A stretch of 64,000 bases of DNA from Flavobacteriaceae bacterium UBA7302 (GTDB lineage Bacteria; Bacteroidota; Bacteroidia; Flavobacteriales; Flavobacteriaceae): contig DKQS01000011.1 in NCBI GenBank assembly GCA_002471825.1, positions 124,001-188,000 on the forward strand, given 5' to 3'. Position 1 is the stretch's first letter. Every line of letters starts with the position of its first letter. Shown here in pieces: positions 26,118 through 36,300 of this stretch. The position numbers and the translations under genes were made by a program. The notes beneath the pieces are model-generated. The model ran no database searches, was not told the origin of the DNA, and was given only the letters and a program-made list of their open reading frames with translations.

Positions 26118-26864
26118 CTAGTTCTTAATAACTCTTTGTGCGCCAAATCGATTGTCAGAAGAAACTCTCACAAAATAGATTCCTCTAGATAAATTCGACA
26201 AGCTTACTTCACGATTCTGATTGGAAATTACTTGCTCAGCAATCAATCTTCCTGAGGTATCAAACAATCTTGCCGTCGCTTTTTCTGTACCCGTTGGTAG
26301 TTGAATAGTTACCACGTCTGTAGTCGGATTCGGGTAAATGGAAAAATCTAAAGTTTTTTCTTGTCTCGCACTTAGTGTTGATAATACTGTAGCTCCTCGG
26401 TTTCCTCCATGATAAGCGTAAGAACTAGATGTCCCGTGTGCCCAAATAACTGGAATATTCCCGGTACTGGTGCTAAATGTAAAATCATTAGAATCTCCCG
26501 TATTATTGGCTCTTTCTATCACTAAGGTTCTGGTATTTCCATTTACGGTATTGGAAACCGTAGACCAATCGTTGCTAGTGTCAGATGGCGGAAGTTGATT
26601 TCCTGCGGTAACCGCATCAATTACGGTAGAACCATTGGTTCTAACAACATCAATTCCGGCGGTCATATCCCCACCTCCAAATCCAACAGCAAACCAAACA
26701 TTATCTGGTGCTACTAATGTTAAGGTGGTCATTCCCGTTGCTGAATTGATTTTTAAATCCATGGATAAGTTACTATTTAAAGTAACAAAGCCATTGGTTC
26801 CCACGATTTGTCCAACCATGGTAAAGCTCGATATTAAAAATAAAGTAAGTAGTGTTTTTTTCAT
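26118..26864 (-). CDS. DOMON-like domain protein with T9SS type A sorting domain
   Basis: This 248-residue secreted protein has a signal peptide ending near TMVGQ. Residues about 20-150 look like a DOMON domain (LKINSATGMTTLTLVAPDNVWFAVGFGG is the core, read in pieces; then DVVRTNG, and VIWAHGTSS). DOMON domains bind heme or sugars in extracellular redox proteins. Residues about 170-248 are a T9SS sorting domain, with FSIYPNPTTDVVTIQLP, ARLFDTSGRLI and LSRGIYFVRVSS, so the product is exported and anchored or released at the surface. It is 12 bases after the ankyrin gene and co-transcribed with it. Confidence 0.85.
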   Translation of the reverse strand: MKKTLLTLFLISSFTMVGQIVGTNGFVTLNSNLSMDLKINSATGMTTLTLVAPDNVWFAVGFGGGDMTAGIDVVRTNGSTVIDAVTAGNQLPPSDTSNDWSTVSNTVNGNTRTLVIERANNTGDSNDFTFSTSTGNIPVIWAHGTSSSYAYHGGNRGATVLSTLSARQEKTLDFSIYPNPTTDVVTIQLPTGTEKATARLFDTSGRLIAEQVISNQNREVSLSNLSRGIYFVRVSSDNRFGAQRVIKN

Positions 26865-26876
26865 ATTGATGGGTAT

Positions 26877-27407
26877 TTATTTGTTCGATAAGAGTTTTAC
26901 AATTTCTGTTTTTCCAAGCATTTTGGCATAGTCTAGGGCTGTTTTCCCTCGGTTGTCCTTTAATTTCGGATTTGCTTTGGCTTTGGTTAGTAGTTTGGCT
27001 ACATCGTCAAAACCGAAAATAATAGCATAATGCAAAGCCGTGGTTCCGTTTGGATCCGTTGCATTCACATCGGCACCTTTATCGATGAGTAAATCGACAA
27101 TTTTATCATATCCTTTTACGGAAGCCGCCATCAATGGAGTTCCGTATTTACTGCCAGAATTAATATCCTTTGAATGGTTGATCAGATAATTAGCCACTTC
27201 CGCATTACCACTATAACAAGCCAAAATGAGTGGCGTATAGCCATCTTTATTTTTTCGATTGATAAATTCGGGATCGGCTTTCACCAATTCTTTCAACATA
27301 TCCACCGAACCACTCCGAACGATATCATACATATCGTTCCCTTGCGCAGAGAGCACAACAGTACATAAAAGGCTACAAATAAAGGTAAGAAGGTAGTTTT
27401 TCTTCAC
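26877..27407 (-). CDS. Exported ankyrin-repeat protein
   Basis: This 176-residue protein has a signal peptide (about 1-21, ending in VLSAQ). About four ankyrin repeats follow, with the typical DGYTPLILACYSGNAEVANYL, GTPLMAASVKGYDKIVDLLIDKGADVN, GTTALHYAIIFGFDDVAKLL and GKTALDYAKMLGKTEIVKLL features. Ankyrin repeats mediate protein binding. Exported bacterial ankyrin proteins of this size often pair with periplasmic redox or detoxifying enzymes. Here the downstream partner is the DOMON/T9SS protein. The partner is inferred from position only. Confidence 0.88.
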   Translation of the reverse strand: MKKNYLLTFICSLLCTVVLSAQGNDMYDIVRSGSVDMLKELVKADPEFINRKNKDGYTPLILACYSGNAEVANYLINHSKDINSGSKYGTPLMAASVKGYDKIVDLLIDKGADVNATDPNGTTALHYAIIFGFDDVAKLLTKAKANPKLKDNRGKTALDYAKMLGKTEIVKLLSNK

Positions 27408-27424
27408 TGGCTAGTTCGTTTCCA

Positions 27425-27432
27425 TAAAATTA
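27425..27432 (-). promoter_or_regulatory. Possible -7 element for the ankyrin-DOMON operon
   Basis: The minus strand reads TAATTTTA, the same variant seen in both arms of the divergent promoter between the OB-fold and cytochrome-like genes. It lies 17 bases before the ankyrin ATG. Confidence 0.35.
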
Positions 27433-27531
27433 GACGAAAGTTTTCATTTGGACTTACATGTCTCTATGAAATTTATCAAATTAATATAAGTTTAACGTTT
27501 AATTAAAAAAATTAAACAATTTCAAGTGCCA

Positions 27532-27560
27532 ACAAAAAAAAGCGACCGTTTGGCCGCTTC
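27532..27560 (-). terminator. Rho-independent terminator of carB
   Basis: On the minus strand AAGCGGCC, a 4-base loop and GGTCGCTT form an 8-bp stem with one mismatch, followed by seven or more T. It lies just after the carB stop. Confidence 0.72.
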
Positions 27561-27569
27561 ATGTATCAT

Positions 27570-30422
27570 TTACTTGGTTAAGTACATCTTTCTTCTTGAA
27601 TACAAGTCATAAAAGTCGTCATCTTTTAAACTATCGATGAATAAAATACTTTCCCCAGTACTCTTCATTTCTGGTCCTAATCGCTTATCAACATTCGGGA
27701 ATTTATTGAATGAGAAAACAGGTTGCTTAATGGCATATCCTTCCAATTGTGGATTAAAGGTAAAGTCGGTCACCTTGTTGTGTCCTAACATTACTTTGGT
27801 TGCATAATTCACATAAGGTTCTTTGTAAGCCTTTGCGATGAACGGTACGGTTCTAGACGCTCTTGGATTTGCCTCAATAATGTACACCGTATCGTCTTTA
27901 ATGGCAAACTGAATGTTGATCAATCCAACCGTATTCAATGCTTTGGCAATGGTATGCGTATGATCAATAATCTGCTGCATTACAAGATCTCCTAAGTTAA
28001 AGGCTGGCAGGGTCGCATTGGAATCACCTGAATGAATTCCACACGGCTCAATGTGCTCCATGATACCAATGATGTAAACATTTTCTCCATCACAAATGGC
28101 ATCGGCCTCCGCTTCAATGGCTCCGTCCAAATAGTGGTCTAACAACAGTTTGTTATTCGGAATCTTACGAAGTAAATCCACCACGTGTTCCACAAGTTCT
28201 TCTTTATTGATCACAATCTTCATTCCCTGACCACCTAATACATAAGAAGGTCTTACCAATATTGGGAAGTTCAATTGATCGGCCAATTCCAACGCTTCAT
28301 CTGCAGTTTCAGCAACTCCGAATTCAGGATAAGGAATGTTATTTTCTTTCAACAAGGTGGAGAAGCTACCTCTGTCTTCTGCAAGATCTAGAGATTGGAA
28401 GCTAGTTCCAATGATTTTGATTCCGTAACGGTCTAATTTTTCAGCCAATTTCAAGGCAGTTTGTCCACCTAACTGAACAATTACCCCTTCTGGTTTCTCA
28501 TGACGGATGATGTCATAAATATGTTCCCAGAAAACAGGTTCAAAATAAAGTTTGTCTGCCGTATCAAAATCGGTAGAAACCGTTTCTGGATTACAGTTGA
28601 TCATAATGGTTTCATATCCGCATTCTTTTGCAGCATATACTCCATGAACACAACAATAATCAAACTCGATTCCTTGTCCGATTCGGTTGGGTCCAGATCC
28701 CAAAACAATGATTTTCTTTTTGTCAGAAACCACACTCTCATTGGCCACGAACTGGTTACCATCAGTAGTTTCTATAGAACTTTCAAAGGTCGAGTAATAG
28801 TAAGGTGTTTGGGCTTTAAATTCAGCGGCACAGGTATCTACCAGCTTGTATACCCGCTGAATATTAAACTCCTCTCTTTTGTTATATACTTGAGATTCCA
28901 AACAATCCAACATATGAGCAATCTGACGATCTCCATACCCCTTTTGTTTGGCTTCTAATAAAAGCTCTTTATCAATGGTATCGATTGAATACTTGGAAAT
29001 TTCTTTCTCCAAATGGAACAATTCCTCGTATTGCTTTAAGTACCACATATCGATCTTGGTAATCTCATAGATCTTACTCAATGGGATACCCATTGCAATA
29101 GCATCGTAGATAGCGAACACGCGATCCCAACTAGCATTGGTTAACTTATCGATAATTTGATTGTAATCTTTATATCCTTTTCCGTCTGCTCCTAATCCGT
29201 TTCTCTTAATCTCGAGCGATTGAGTTGCTTTGTGCAAGGCTTCCTGGAAAGAGCGTCCAATTCCCATTACTTCCCCAACGGCTTTCATTTGCAATCCTAA
29301 GGTTCTGTCAGATCCTTCGAATTTGTCAAAGTTCCAACGAGGAATTTTTACGATTACGTAGTCTAAGGTAGGCTCGAACAATGCAGACGTAGATTTTGTA
29401 ATCTGATTGTCTAATTCATCTAAGGTATACCCAATGGCTAATTTAGTTGCTACTTTCGCAATAGGATATCCGGTGGCCTTACTAGCTAGTGCTGAAGAAC
29501 GCGATACCCTTGGATTGATTTCAATGGCAATGATATCTTCTTTTTCATCTGGTGAAACAGCAAATTGTACATTACAACCACCTTCAAAATCACCAATCGA
29601 ACGCATCATATGGATGGCCATATCACGCATTTTTTGATAGGTCTTATCAGAAAGCGTCATGGCTGGCGCCACCGTAATGGAATCCCCAGTGTGAATACCC
29701 ATTGGATCCATGTTCTCGATGGAACAGATGATGACCACGTTGTCATTCTTGTCTCGCAACAATTCCAACTCATATTCCTTCCAACCCATCATGGCTTTGT
29801 CAATCATTACCTCGTGAATTGGAGAAGCCTCCAAACCTCTACGAAGCAAGTCATCAAAGTCTTCTGCCTTATAAACGATAGACGCTCCTGCCCCACCTAA
29901 GGTGTAGGAAGAACGAATTACCAATGGAAACCCGAATTCTTGTGCAATTTCTTTTCCTTTCAAAAATGAAGTTGCCGTGGCCTGTGGTGCCATAGGTACT
30001 CCAATTTTGCCCATCAACTCTCGGAATTGCTCTCTGTCTTCGGTAACATTAATGGCATTGATATCAACCCCGATTTGTTTGATACCAAAATCTTCCCAAA
30101 TTCCCTTTTCATCTGCTTCGATACAAAGGTTCAAAGCTGTTTGACCTCCCATGGTTGGAAGTACCGCATCAATCTGTGGGTGTTCTTTTAAAACTTTGAT
30201 GATGGATTTTGTTGTTAGAGGAAGTAAGTACACATGATCGGCCATTGATGGATCGGTCATAATCGTAGCAGGATTCGAATTGATCAAAATGGTTTCAATT
30301 CCGTCTTCTCTCAAGGATCGCAAGGACTGTGATCCCGAATAATCAAATTCACAGGCTTGACCGATGATAATTGGACCTGAACCGATAATTAAAATGGACT
30401 TAAGATCTTCTCTTTTGGGCAT
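27570..30422 (-). CDS. carB: Carbamoyl-phosphate synthase large subunit
   Basis: CarB makes carbamoyl phosphate for pyrimidine and arginine synthesis, using ammonia passed from the CarA subunit. The 950-residue protein has the duplicated ATP-grasp organisation. The first half begins LIIGSGPIIIGQACEFDYSG and the second begins VLGSGPNRIGQGIEFDYCC near residue 560, each with its ATP-grasp block (GGAGASIVYKAEDF; GGQGMKIVINKEEL). The protein ends shortly after EMKSTGESILFID and so lacks most of the C-terminal allosteric (MGS) domain of the 1070-residue E. coli enzyme, a shortening known in several Bacteroidota. carA is not in the window. Confidence 0.95.
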   Translation of the reverse strand: MPKREDLKSILIIGSGPIIIGQACEFDYSGSQSLRSLREDGIETILINSNPATIMTDPSMADHVYLLPLTTKSIIKVLKEHPQIDAVLPTMGGQTALNLCIEADEKGIWEDFGIKQIGVDINAINVTEDREQFRELMGKIGVPMAPQATATSFLKGKEIAQEFGFPLVIRSSYTLGGAGASIVYKAEDFDDLLRRGLEASPIHEVMIDKAMMGWKEYELELLRDKNDNVVIICSIENMDPMGIHTGDSITVAPAMTLSDKTYQKMRDMAIHMMRSIGDFEGGCNVQFAVSPDEKEDIIAIEINPRVSRSSALASKATGYPIAKVATKLAIGYTLDELDNQITKSTSALFEPTLDYVIVKIPRWNFDKFEGSDRTLGLQMKAVGEVMGIGRSFQEALHKATQSLEIKRNGLGADGKGYKDYNQIIDKLTNASWDRVFAIYDAIAMGIPLSKIYEITKIDMWYLKQYEELFHLEKEISKYSIDTIDKELLLEAKQKGYGDRQIAHMLDCLESQVYNKREEFNIQRVYKLVDTCAAEFKAQTPYYYSTFESSIETTDGNQFVANESVVSDKKKIIVLGSGPNRIGQGIEFDYCCVHGVYAAKECGYETIMINCNPETVSTDFDTADKLYFEPVFWEHIYDIIRHEKPEGVIVQLGGQTALKLAEKLDRYGIKIIGTSFQSLDLAEDRGSFSTLLKENNIPYPEFGVAETADEALELADQLNFPILVRPSYVLGGQGMKIVINKEELVEHVVDLLRKIPNNKLLLDHYLDGAIEAEADAICDGENVYIIGIMEHIEPCGIHSGDSNATLPAFNLGDLVMQQIIDHTHTIAKALNTVGLINIQFAIKDDTVYIIEANPRASRTVPFIAKAYKEPYVNYATKVMLGHNKVTDFTFNPQLEGYAIKQPVFSFNKFPNVDKRLGPEMKSTGESILFIDSLKDDDFYDLYSRRKMYLTK

Positions 30423-30447
30423 AATTTTAACTAGTTTTTTCGGGTGA

Positions 30448-30455
30448 TAAAAATA
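30448..30455 (-). promoter_or_regulatory. Possible -7 element for carB
   Basis: The minus strand reads TATTTTTA, one base off TAnnTTTG. It lies between the rpmH terminator and the carB ATG, where a promoter is needed. Confidence 0.35.
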
Positions 30456-30468
30456 TTTTTTATTGAGG

Positions 30469-30504
30469 TAAAAAAAAAGGTGTTGCTAAAAATAGCAACA
30501 CCTT
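30469..30504 (-). terminator. Rho-independent terminator of rpmH
   Basis: A 12-bp perfect stem (AAGGTGTTGCTA and complement, 4-base loop) is followed on the minus strand by a long T run. It isolates rpmH from the downstream carB. Confidence 0.88.
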
Positions 30505-30526
30505 ATTATTAACAAATTGTTAATCA

Positions 30527-30685
30527 TTATTTCTTATGTCTTGGTTCTGAAGACACTGACAATCTCTTTCTTCCTTTAGCTCTTCTTCTAGCTAAAACTT
30601 TTCTTCCATTAGCAGAAGCCATTCTTTCTCTGAAACCGTGTTTGTTTCTTCTCTTTCTTTTTGAAGGTTGATACGTTCTTTTCAT
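30527..30685 (-). CDS. rpmH: 50S ribosomal protein L34
   Basis: The 52-residue basic protein is read on the minus strand as [18 protein letters not shown], then [20 protein letters not shown] and [14 protein letters not shown]. This is the canonical L34 sequence and length for Bacteroidota. It is a structural protein of the large ribosomal subunit. It has its own promoter and terminator, so it is monocistronic here, unlike the rpmH-rnpA arrangement of many bacteria; rnpA is not adjacent. Confidence 0.97.
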   Translation of the reverse strand: MKRTYQPSKRKRRNKHGFRERMASANGRKVLARRRAKGRKRLSVSSEPRHKK

Positions 30686-30733
30686 TGTAACTAACTCTTA
30701 TTGTTTGTCTTGTCGTGTCTTGCTTTACAAAAA

Positions 30734-30746
30734 GACGCAATGCGTC
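30734..30746 (-). promoter_or_regulatory. Small hairpin followed by T5 in the rpmH leader
   Basis: On the minus strand GACGC-ATT-GCGTC is followed directly by TTTTT, between the rpmH promoter and its ATG. It resembles a weak attenuator or pause hairpin. The 5-bp stem is short, so the role is uncertain. Confidence 0.3.
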
Positions 30747-30760
30747 GGTAAAAGCGAGTG

Positions 30761-30790
30761 CAAATATACAACTGTTTTTATTTATAACAA
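30761..30790 (-). promoter_or_regulatory. Promoter of rpmH
   Basis: On the minus strand a -33 TTG and a -7 TATATTTG are separated by 19 bases, an excellent match to the Bacteroidota primary-sigma promoter. The leader to the rpmH ATG is about 70 bases. Confidence 0.68.
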
Positions 30791-30847
30791 GATTATTTTC
30801 TAAAATTTTAAAGGGATTTTGTTTCAACAAATCTTAATAAAATGTAA

Positions 30848-32536
<1,689 letters not shown>

Positions 32537-32643
32537 TAATTCGCACTGAATTTGTCAGAAACAAGGTTTACGGAATGCTTCTTGAACTATTAAAACTAGC
32601 GAAAATAAATGCGCAATTAAAGGACAAGCGTCCACAATTTAAC

Positions 32644-32651
32644 TAAATTTG
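32644..32651 (+). promoter_or_regulatory. -7 element for yidC
   Basis: TAAATTTG matches TAnnTTTG and lies 56 bases before the yidC ATG, in the 170-base gap after pyrG. No terminator for pyrG is evident in that gap. Confidence 0.45.
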
Positions 32652-32707
32652 TCGCGATTTTATTCAGTCGAACAGACTGAGTTATGACAAATTGACATCA
32701 AATACAC

Positions 32708-34591
32708 ATGGAAGAAAAAAAATTTGATTTTAATTCATTCATCGGAATGATTCTATTAGCAGGTGTAATGCTGTATTGGTTAAACACTCAAAAGCCAGAC
32801 GAACCTGTTGAAACAAATCAAGAAGTAACCATTGATACTTCGAAAACCTCTCAAGTTGAAAAGGACACAACGGCCGTTACAAAGGTCATCAAATCGGACT
32901 CACTACAAAATATTCAATATCAAAATCAATTAGGAGCCTTTGCCTACAGTGCAATGAATGGCAAAGAAGGAGAAACTGTTGTTGAAAACAATAAGGTTCG
33001 CCTCGTTATCGACAATAAAGGTGGGCAAATTAAGGTTGCAGAAATCAAGAATTATGTCACCTACGATTCGCTTCCTTTATACATGATTAAGGACAACAAT
33101 GCGAATTTCAACATCAACTTTGGAACTACTGATAATCGCATCTTGAATACCAAAGATCTGTTCTTCGAACCCACAGTTTCGAAAAATGGGGAGAATCAAG
33201 TAGTTTCTATGAAATTAAAGGTTTCAGACTCTCAATATTTGGAATACCGATATGAGATGAAACCTGATGATTACATGATTGATTTCGCGGTGCGTTCTCA
33301 AGGGTTAAGCACTGTGATCAATACTTCCAACCCTATTCAACTGGACTGGACTTTAGACGGATACCGTCATGAAAAGAGTTTGCGAACAGAGAATGACATG
33401 TACACCTATTACTACTACAAAGCAGAGGATGAAGTTGATTACCTTAACAAAGGTAATTCTGATGTTGTAAACGATTTGGATTGGGTGGCCTACAAGCAAC
33501 ATTTCTTTTCGTCCAATCTAATCTCGAACAAGCCTTTCAACAATGCAACCATTACTTCTACAGATTTGGTGCAAGACAAGGAGCGCGATACGGTGTACAC
33601 CAAGCGTTTCGAATTGAAAACTCCTTTAGCCATGACCAATGGGGAGTTGAATTACGAAATGAAATGGTTTTACGGACCAAGCGATTACAATCTATTAAAA
33701 CAATACAAAGACATTGGGTTGGATGAAACTGCCGACTTGGGATGGGGAATTTTCGGATTCTTAAACCGAGTGGTGTTCTACCCTGTATTTAATTTACTTC
33801 AAGGGTTCATTGGCAACTACGGATTGATCATCATTTTAATGACCATCGTAGTGCGAATTCTTATGTCGCCTTTGGTATACAAGTCGTACGTATCAAGTGC
33901 GAAAATGAAGGTAATTCGTCCAGAGATGAATGCCATCAACGAGAAATACCCTGGAAAGGAGAATGCCATGAAGCGTCAGCAAGAAATCATGGCCGTACAG
34001 CGTAAAGCGGGTGTAAGCATGATGTCAGGATGTATTCCAGCATTATTACAAATGCCTATTTTCTTTGCCCTGTTTAAGTTCTTCCCAACCAATATTGATT
34101 TACGTCAGAAGAGCTTCTTATGGGCACCGGATTTATCATCCTACGATATCATATTCAAATTGCCATTTGAAATTCCATTTTATGGAGATCACATCAGTTT
34201 GTTCCCAATCTTGGCATCGGTTGCGATTTTCTTCTACATGCAGATGAATCAAAGTCAGCAGATGAGCATGCAACAACCTCCGCAAGAAGGAATGCCAGAC
34301 ATGACCAAAATGATGAAATACATGATTTACTTATCACCTGTATTCATGTTGGTATTCTTTAACAACTACGCTAGTGGATTGAGTTTGTATTATTTCATTT
34401 CGAACTTACTGACGATTACCATTATGTTGGTGATAAAAAACTATGTAATTGACGAAGCAAAAATTCATGCTCAAATCGAGGAGAATAAAAAGAAACCAAA
34501 GAAAACGAGCAAGTTTAGACAACGTTTGGATGCAGCAATGAAACAAGCACAAGAGCAGCAAGCCAGACAACAACAAAACAAGAAGAAATAA
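32708..34591 (+). CDS. yidC: Membrane protein insertase YidC
   Basis: YidC inserts and folds inner-membrane proteins, alone or with SecYEG. The 627-residue protein has an N-terminal membrane helix (FIGMILLAGVMLYWLN), a large periplasmic beta domain (about residues 70-350) and the conserved 60KD_IMP core at about 365-575. The core has YGLIIILMTIVVRILMSPL, KMKVIRPEMNAINEKY, GCIPALLQMPIFFALFKFF and the last helices SPVFMLVFFNNYASGLSLYYF. A basic, Gln/Lys-rich C-terminal tail of about 50 residues may contact ribosomes. The length is normal for Gram-negative YidC. Confidence 0.96.
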   Translation: MEEKKFDFNSFIGMILLAGVMLYWLNTQKPDEPVETNQEVTIDTSKTSQVEKDTTAVTKVIKSDSLQNIQYQNQLGAFAYSAMNGKEGETVVENNKVRLVIDNKGGQIKVAEIKNYVTYDSLPLYMIKDNNANFNINFGTTDNRILNTKDLFFEPTVSKNGENQVVSMKLKVSDSQYLEYRYEMKPDDYMIDFAVRSQGLSTVINTSNPIQLDWTLDGYRHEKSLRTENDMYTYYYYKAEDEVDYLNKGNSDVVNDLDWVAYKQHFFSSNLISNKPFNNATITSTDLVQDKERDTVYTKRFELKTPLAMTNGELNYEMKWFYGPSDYNLLKQYKDIGLDETADLGWGIFGFLNRVVFYPVFNLLQGFIGNYGLIIILMTIVVRILMSPLVYKSYVSSAKMKVIRPEMNAINEKYPGKENAMKRQQEIMAVQRKAGVSMMSGCIPALLQMPIFFALFKFFPTNIDLRQKSFLWAPDLSSYDIIFKLPFEIPFYGDHISLFPILASVAIFFYMQMNQSQQMSMQQPPQEGMPDMTKMMKYMIYLSPVFMLVFFNNYASGLSLYYFISNLLTITIMLVIKNYVIDEAKIHAQIEENKKKPKKTSKFRQRLDAAMKQAQEQQARQQQNKKK

Positions 34592-34611
34592 ATTTCGAAA
34601 ATTGGATTTAC

Positions 34612-34645
34612 GATTTTAGATTTTAGATTTTAGATTTTAGATTTT
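34612..34645. repeat. Heptanucleotide tandem repeat (GATTTTA)
   Basis: Four exact copies of GATTTTA plus a partial fifth lie directly after the yidC stop and before its terminator. They are non-coding. Confidence 0.9.
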
Positions 34646-34659
34646 TTAAAAATATAAAG

Positions 34660-34688
34660 ACCCGAAGCTATTTAGTTTTGGGTTTTTT
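34660..34688 (+). terminator. Rho-independent terminator of yidC
   Basis: ACCCGAAGCT pairs with AGTTTTGGGT (10 bp, two G-U pairs) around an ATTT loop, followed by a run of T. Confidence 0.75.
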
Positions 34689-34730
34689 GTTTCTATGATT
34701 TTTATCAGGCAATAATCCCTTTTTCCGAAG

Positions 34731-34738
34731 TAGTTTTG
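34731..34738 (+). promoter_or_regulatory. -7 element for the PLP decarboxylase gene
   Basis: TAGTTTTG fits TAnnTTTG, 24 bases before the ATG of the decarboxylase. Confidence 0.48.
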
Positions 34739-34762
34739 GGGTATTAAAAGCGCTTAATCTAC

Positions 34763-36196
34763 ATGGAGATAAACCCCAAACTTGAGCTTTCTAAGAAAGC
34801 CATGAAAGACTACGGATACAAAGTTGTAGACACAATTGTCGATCACTTTGAAAACCTTCCCAATAAAAGTCCAGTTTTCAATGCCACTCGCGAAGAAATG
34901 GACGCTGAGTTTCTAGAAAATGCTCCCGAAGAAGGAAAAGATCCTCAAGAAGTCCTAGATTTTGTAGTCAACAAAGTACTCACCGAAACAGATTTACTTT
35001 CGCACCCAAAGGCATATTCATTCGTGCCAGGTCCCAGCAATTACATTAGCGTAATGGCAGATACTTTAGCGACTGGTTACAATATTTTTTCAGGAGGATG
35101 GGCCAATGGACCCGCTGCGGCTGAATTGGAGATTGTGACCATTAATTGGTTGTTAAAGCTTTTCAAACTTCCTTCCAAAAGAGGTGGTGGAATATTTACC
35201 AGTGGCGGATCGATGGCCAACTTAACCGCCATTGTCACGGCAAGGCGAATTAAATGCGGAGATGATTATTCGAAGGCAGTAATTTACATGTCGGACCAAG
35301 CGCATTCGTCCAATATTAAAGCAGTACGTACGGTCGGATTTAAAAAGGAACAGGTACGCATCATACCTACCGATTCTGAGTTCAAATTTTCCATCAACAA
35401 ACTGAAAAATCAAATTGCCAAAGACAAGCTGGAAGGCTTACGTCCCCTTTGTCTTATTGCATCGGCAGGAACTACCAATACTGGAACGGTGGATCCACTG
35501 ACCCGACTTGCAGAAATTTGTAAAAAAGAGGACTTGTGGTTTCACGTAGACGCAGCTTATGGTGGAGCGGCAATTCTAAGCAAGAATGCGAATATGCATT
35601 TAAAGGGAATCTCCAAGGCTGATAGCATTACCGTAGATCCTCACAAATGGTTTTTCCAACCCTATGAAATGGGATGTTTGTTGGTTCGTAATTATCGGTG
35701 GCTGAGTAAGACTTTTACAGCCAAACCTGAGTACCTGAAGGATATTGAAGGAAATACTTCCGAAATTAATTTTTACGATCATGGCATTCAGTTAACACGA
35801 AGGTTCCGTGCTTTAAAATTCTACATGTCTTTAAAAACTTTCGGATTGGCCTCCTTTCGAGAAGCCATCGATTACAATATTGAATTGGCCGAGAAAACCG
35901 AAACCTATCTGCGAAATAGTCCCAATTGGGAGGTTGTTTCTCCTGCCCATCTCGCCATCGTCAACTTTCGGTTTAATCCCATTGGCAAGAGCTTTTCAGA
36001 GAAGAAACTTGATGAAATCAATCAATGCATTTCAAAAGAAATCATAAAATCGAAAGAAGCGCATTTGGTCACCACCATTTTGAACAATCAAATCGTACTT
36101 CGAATGTGCTTGATCAATCCGAGAACTACCTTCGATGATGTGGAACAAACATTGAAAAAATGTGAAGAAATCTCTGAAGCAATCAATTATAAATAA
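34763..36196 (+). CDS. Group II PLP-dependent amino-acid decarboxylase
   Basis: This 477-residue cytoplasmic enzyme belongs to the aromatic-L-amino-acid / glutamate / 2,4-diaminobutyrate decarboxylase family. SHPKAYSFVPGPSNY lies near residue 75 and GGIFTSGGSMANLTAI near 135. The cofactor site has WFHVDAAYGGAA, and the PLP-binding Lys is in TVDPHKWFFQPYEMG near residue 295. RRFRALKFYMSLKTFG is in the C-terminal half. The N-terminal YGYKVVDTIVDHFEN start suits the aromatic or L-dopa type, but the substrate (tryptophan, tyrosine, phenylalanine or another) is not determined. It is monocistronic, between a terminator and a repeat array. Confidence 0.88.
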   Translation: MEINPKLELSKKAMKDYGYKVVDTIVDHFENLPNKSPVFNATREEMDAEFLENAPEEGKDPQEVLDFVVNKVLTETDLLSHPKAYSFVPGPSNYISVMADTLATGYNIFSGGWANGPAAAELEIVTINWLLKLFKLPSKRGGGIFTSGGSMANLTAIVTARRIKCGDDYSKAVIYMSDQAHSSNIKAVRTVGFKKEQVRIIPTDSEFKFSINKLKNQIAKDKLEGLRPLCLIASAGTTNTGTVDPLTRLAEICKKEDLWFHVDAAYGGAAILSKNANMHLKGISKADSITVDPHKWFFQPYEMGCLLVRNYRWLSKTFTAKPEYLKDIEGNTSEINFYDHGIQLTRRFRALKFYMSLKTFGLASFREAIDYNIELAEKTETYLRNSPNWEVVSPAHLAIVNFRFNPIGKSFSEKKLDEINQCISKEIIKSKEAHLVTTILNNQIVLRMCLINPRTTFDDVEQTLKKCEEISEAINYK

Positions 36197-36236
36197 ATCA
36201 ATAATTCAATAACTTAATGAACCATTCAATGATTGA

Positions 36237-36300
36237 CTTATTAGCTTATTAACTTATTAAATTATTAAATTATTAAGTTATTAGCTTATTGGTTTATTAG
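36237..36300. repeat. Eight tandem 8-bp units, consensus CTTATTAG
   Basis: The 64 bases split without remainder into CTTATTAG, CTTATTAA, CTTATTAA, ATTATTAA, ATTATTAA, GTTATTAG, CTTATTGG and TTTATTAG. The last unit contains the stop codon of the minus-strand transporter gene. The array fills most of the gap between that gene and the convergent decarboxylase. Confidence 0.85.

Noticed and set aside
28500..28958. 152-codon open frame opposite carB
   Set aside because: It lies inside a highly conserved enzyme gene on the other strand, with no family resemblance.
30609..30830. 73-codon minus-strand frame overlapping rpmH
   Set aside because: It overlaps the clear L34 gene in another frame and runs through its promoter region. 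L34 is the real product.
36200..36300. Repeat array considered as a CRISPR
   Set aside because: Units are 8 bp, contiguous and without spacers; no cas genes are near. It is a simple tandem repeat.
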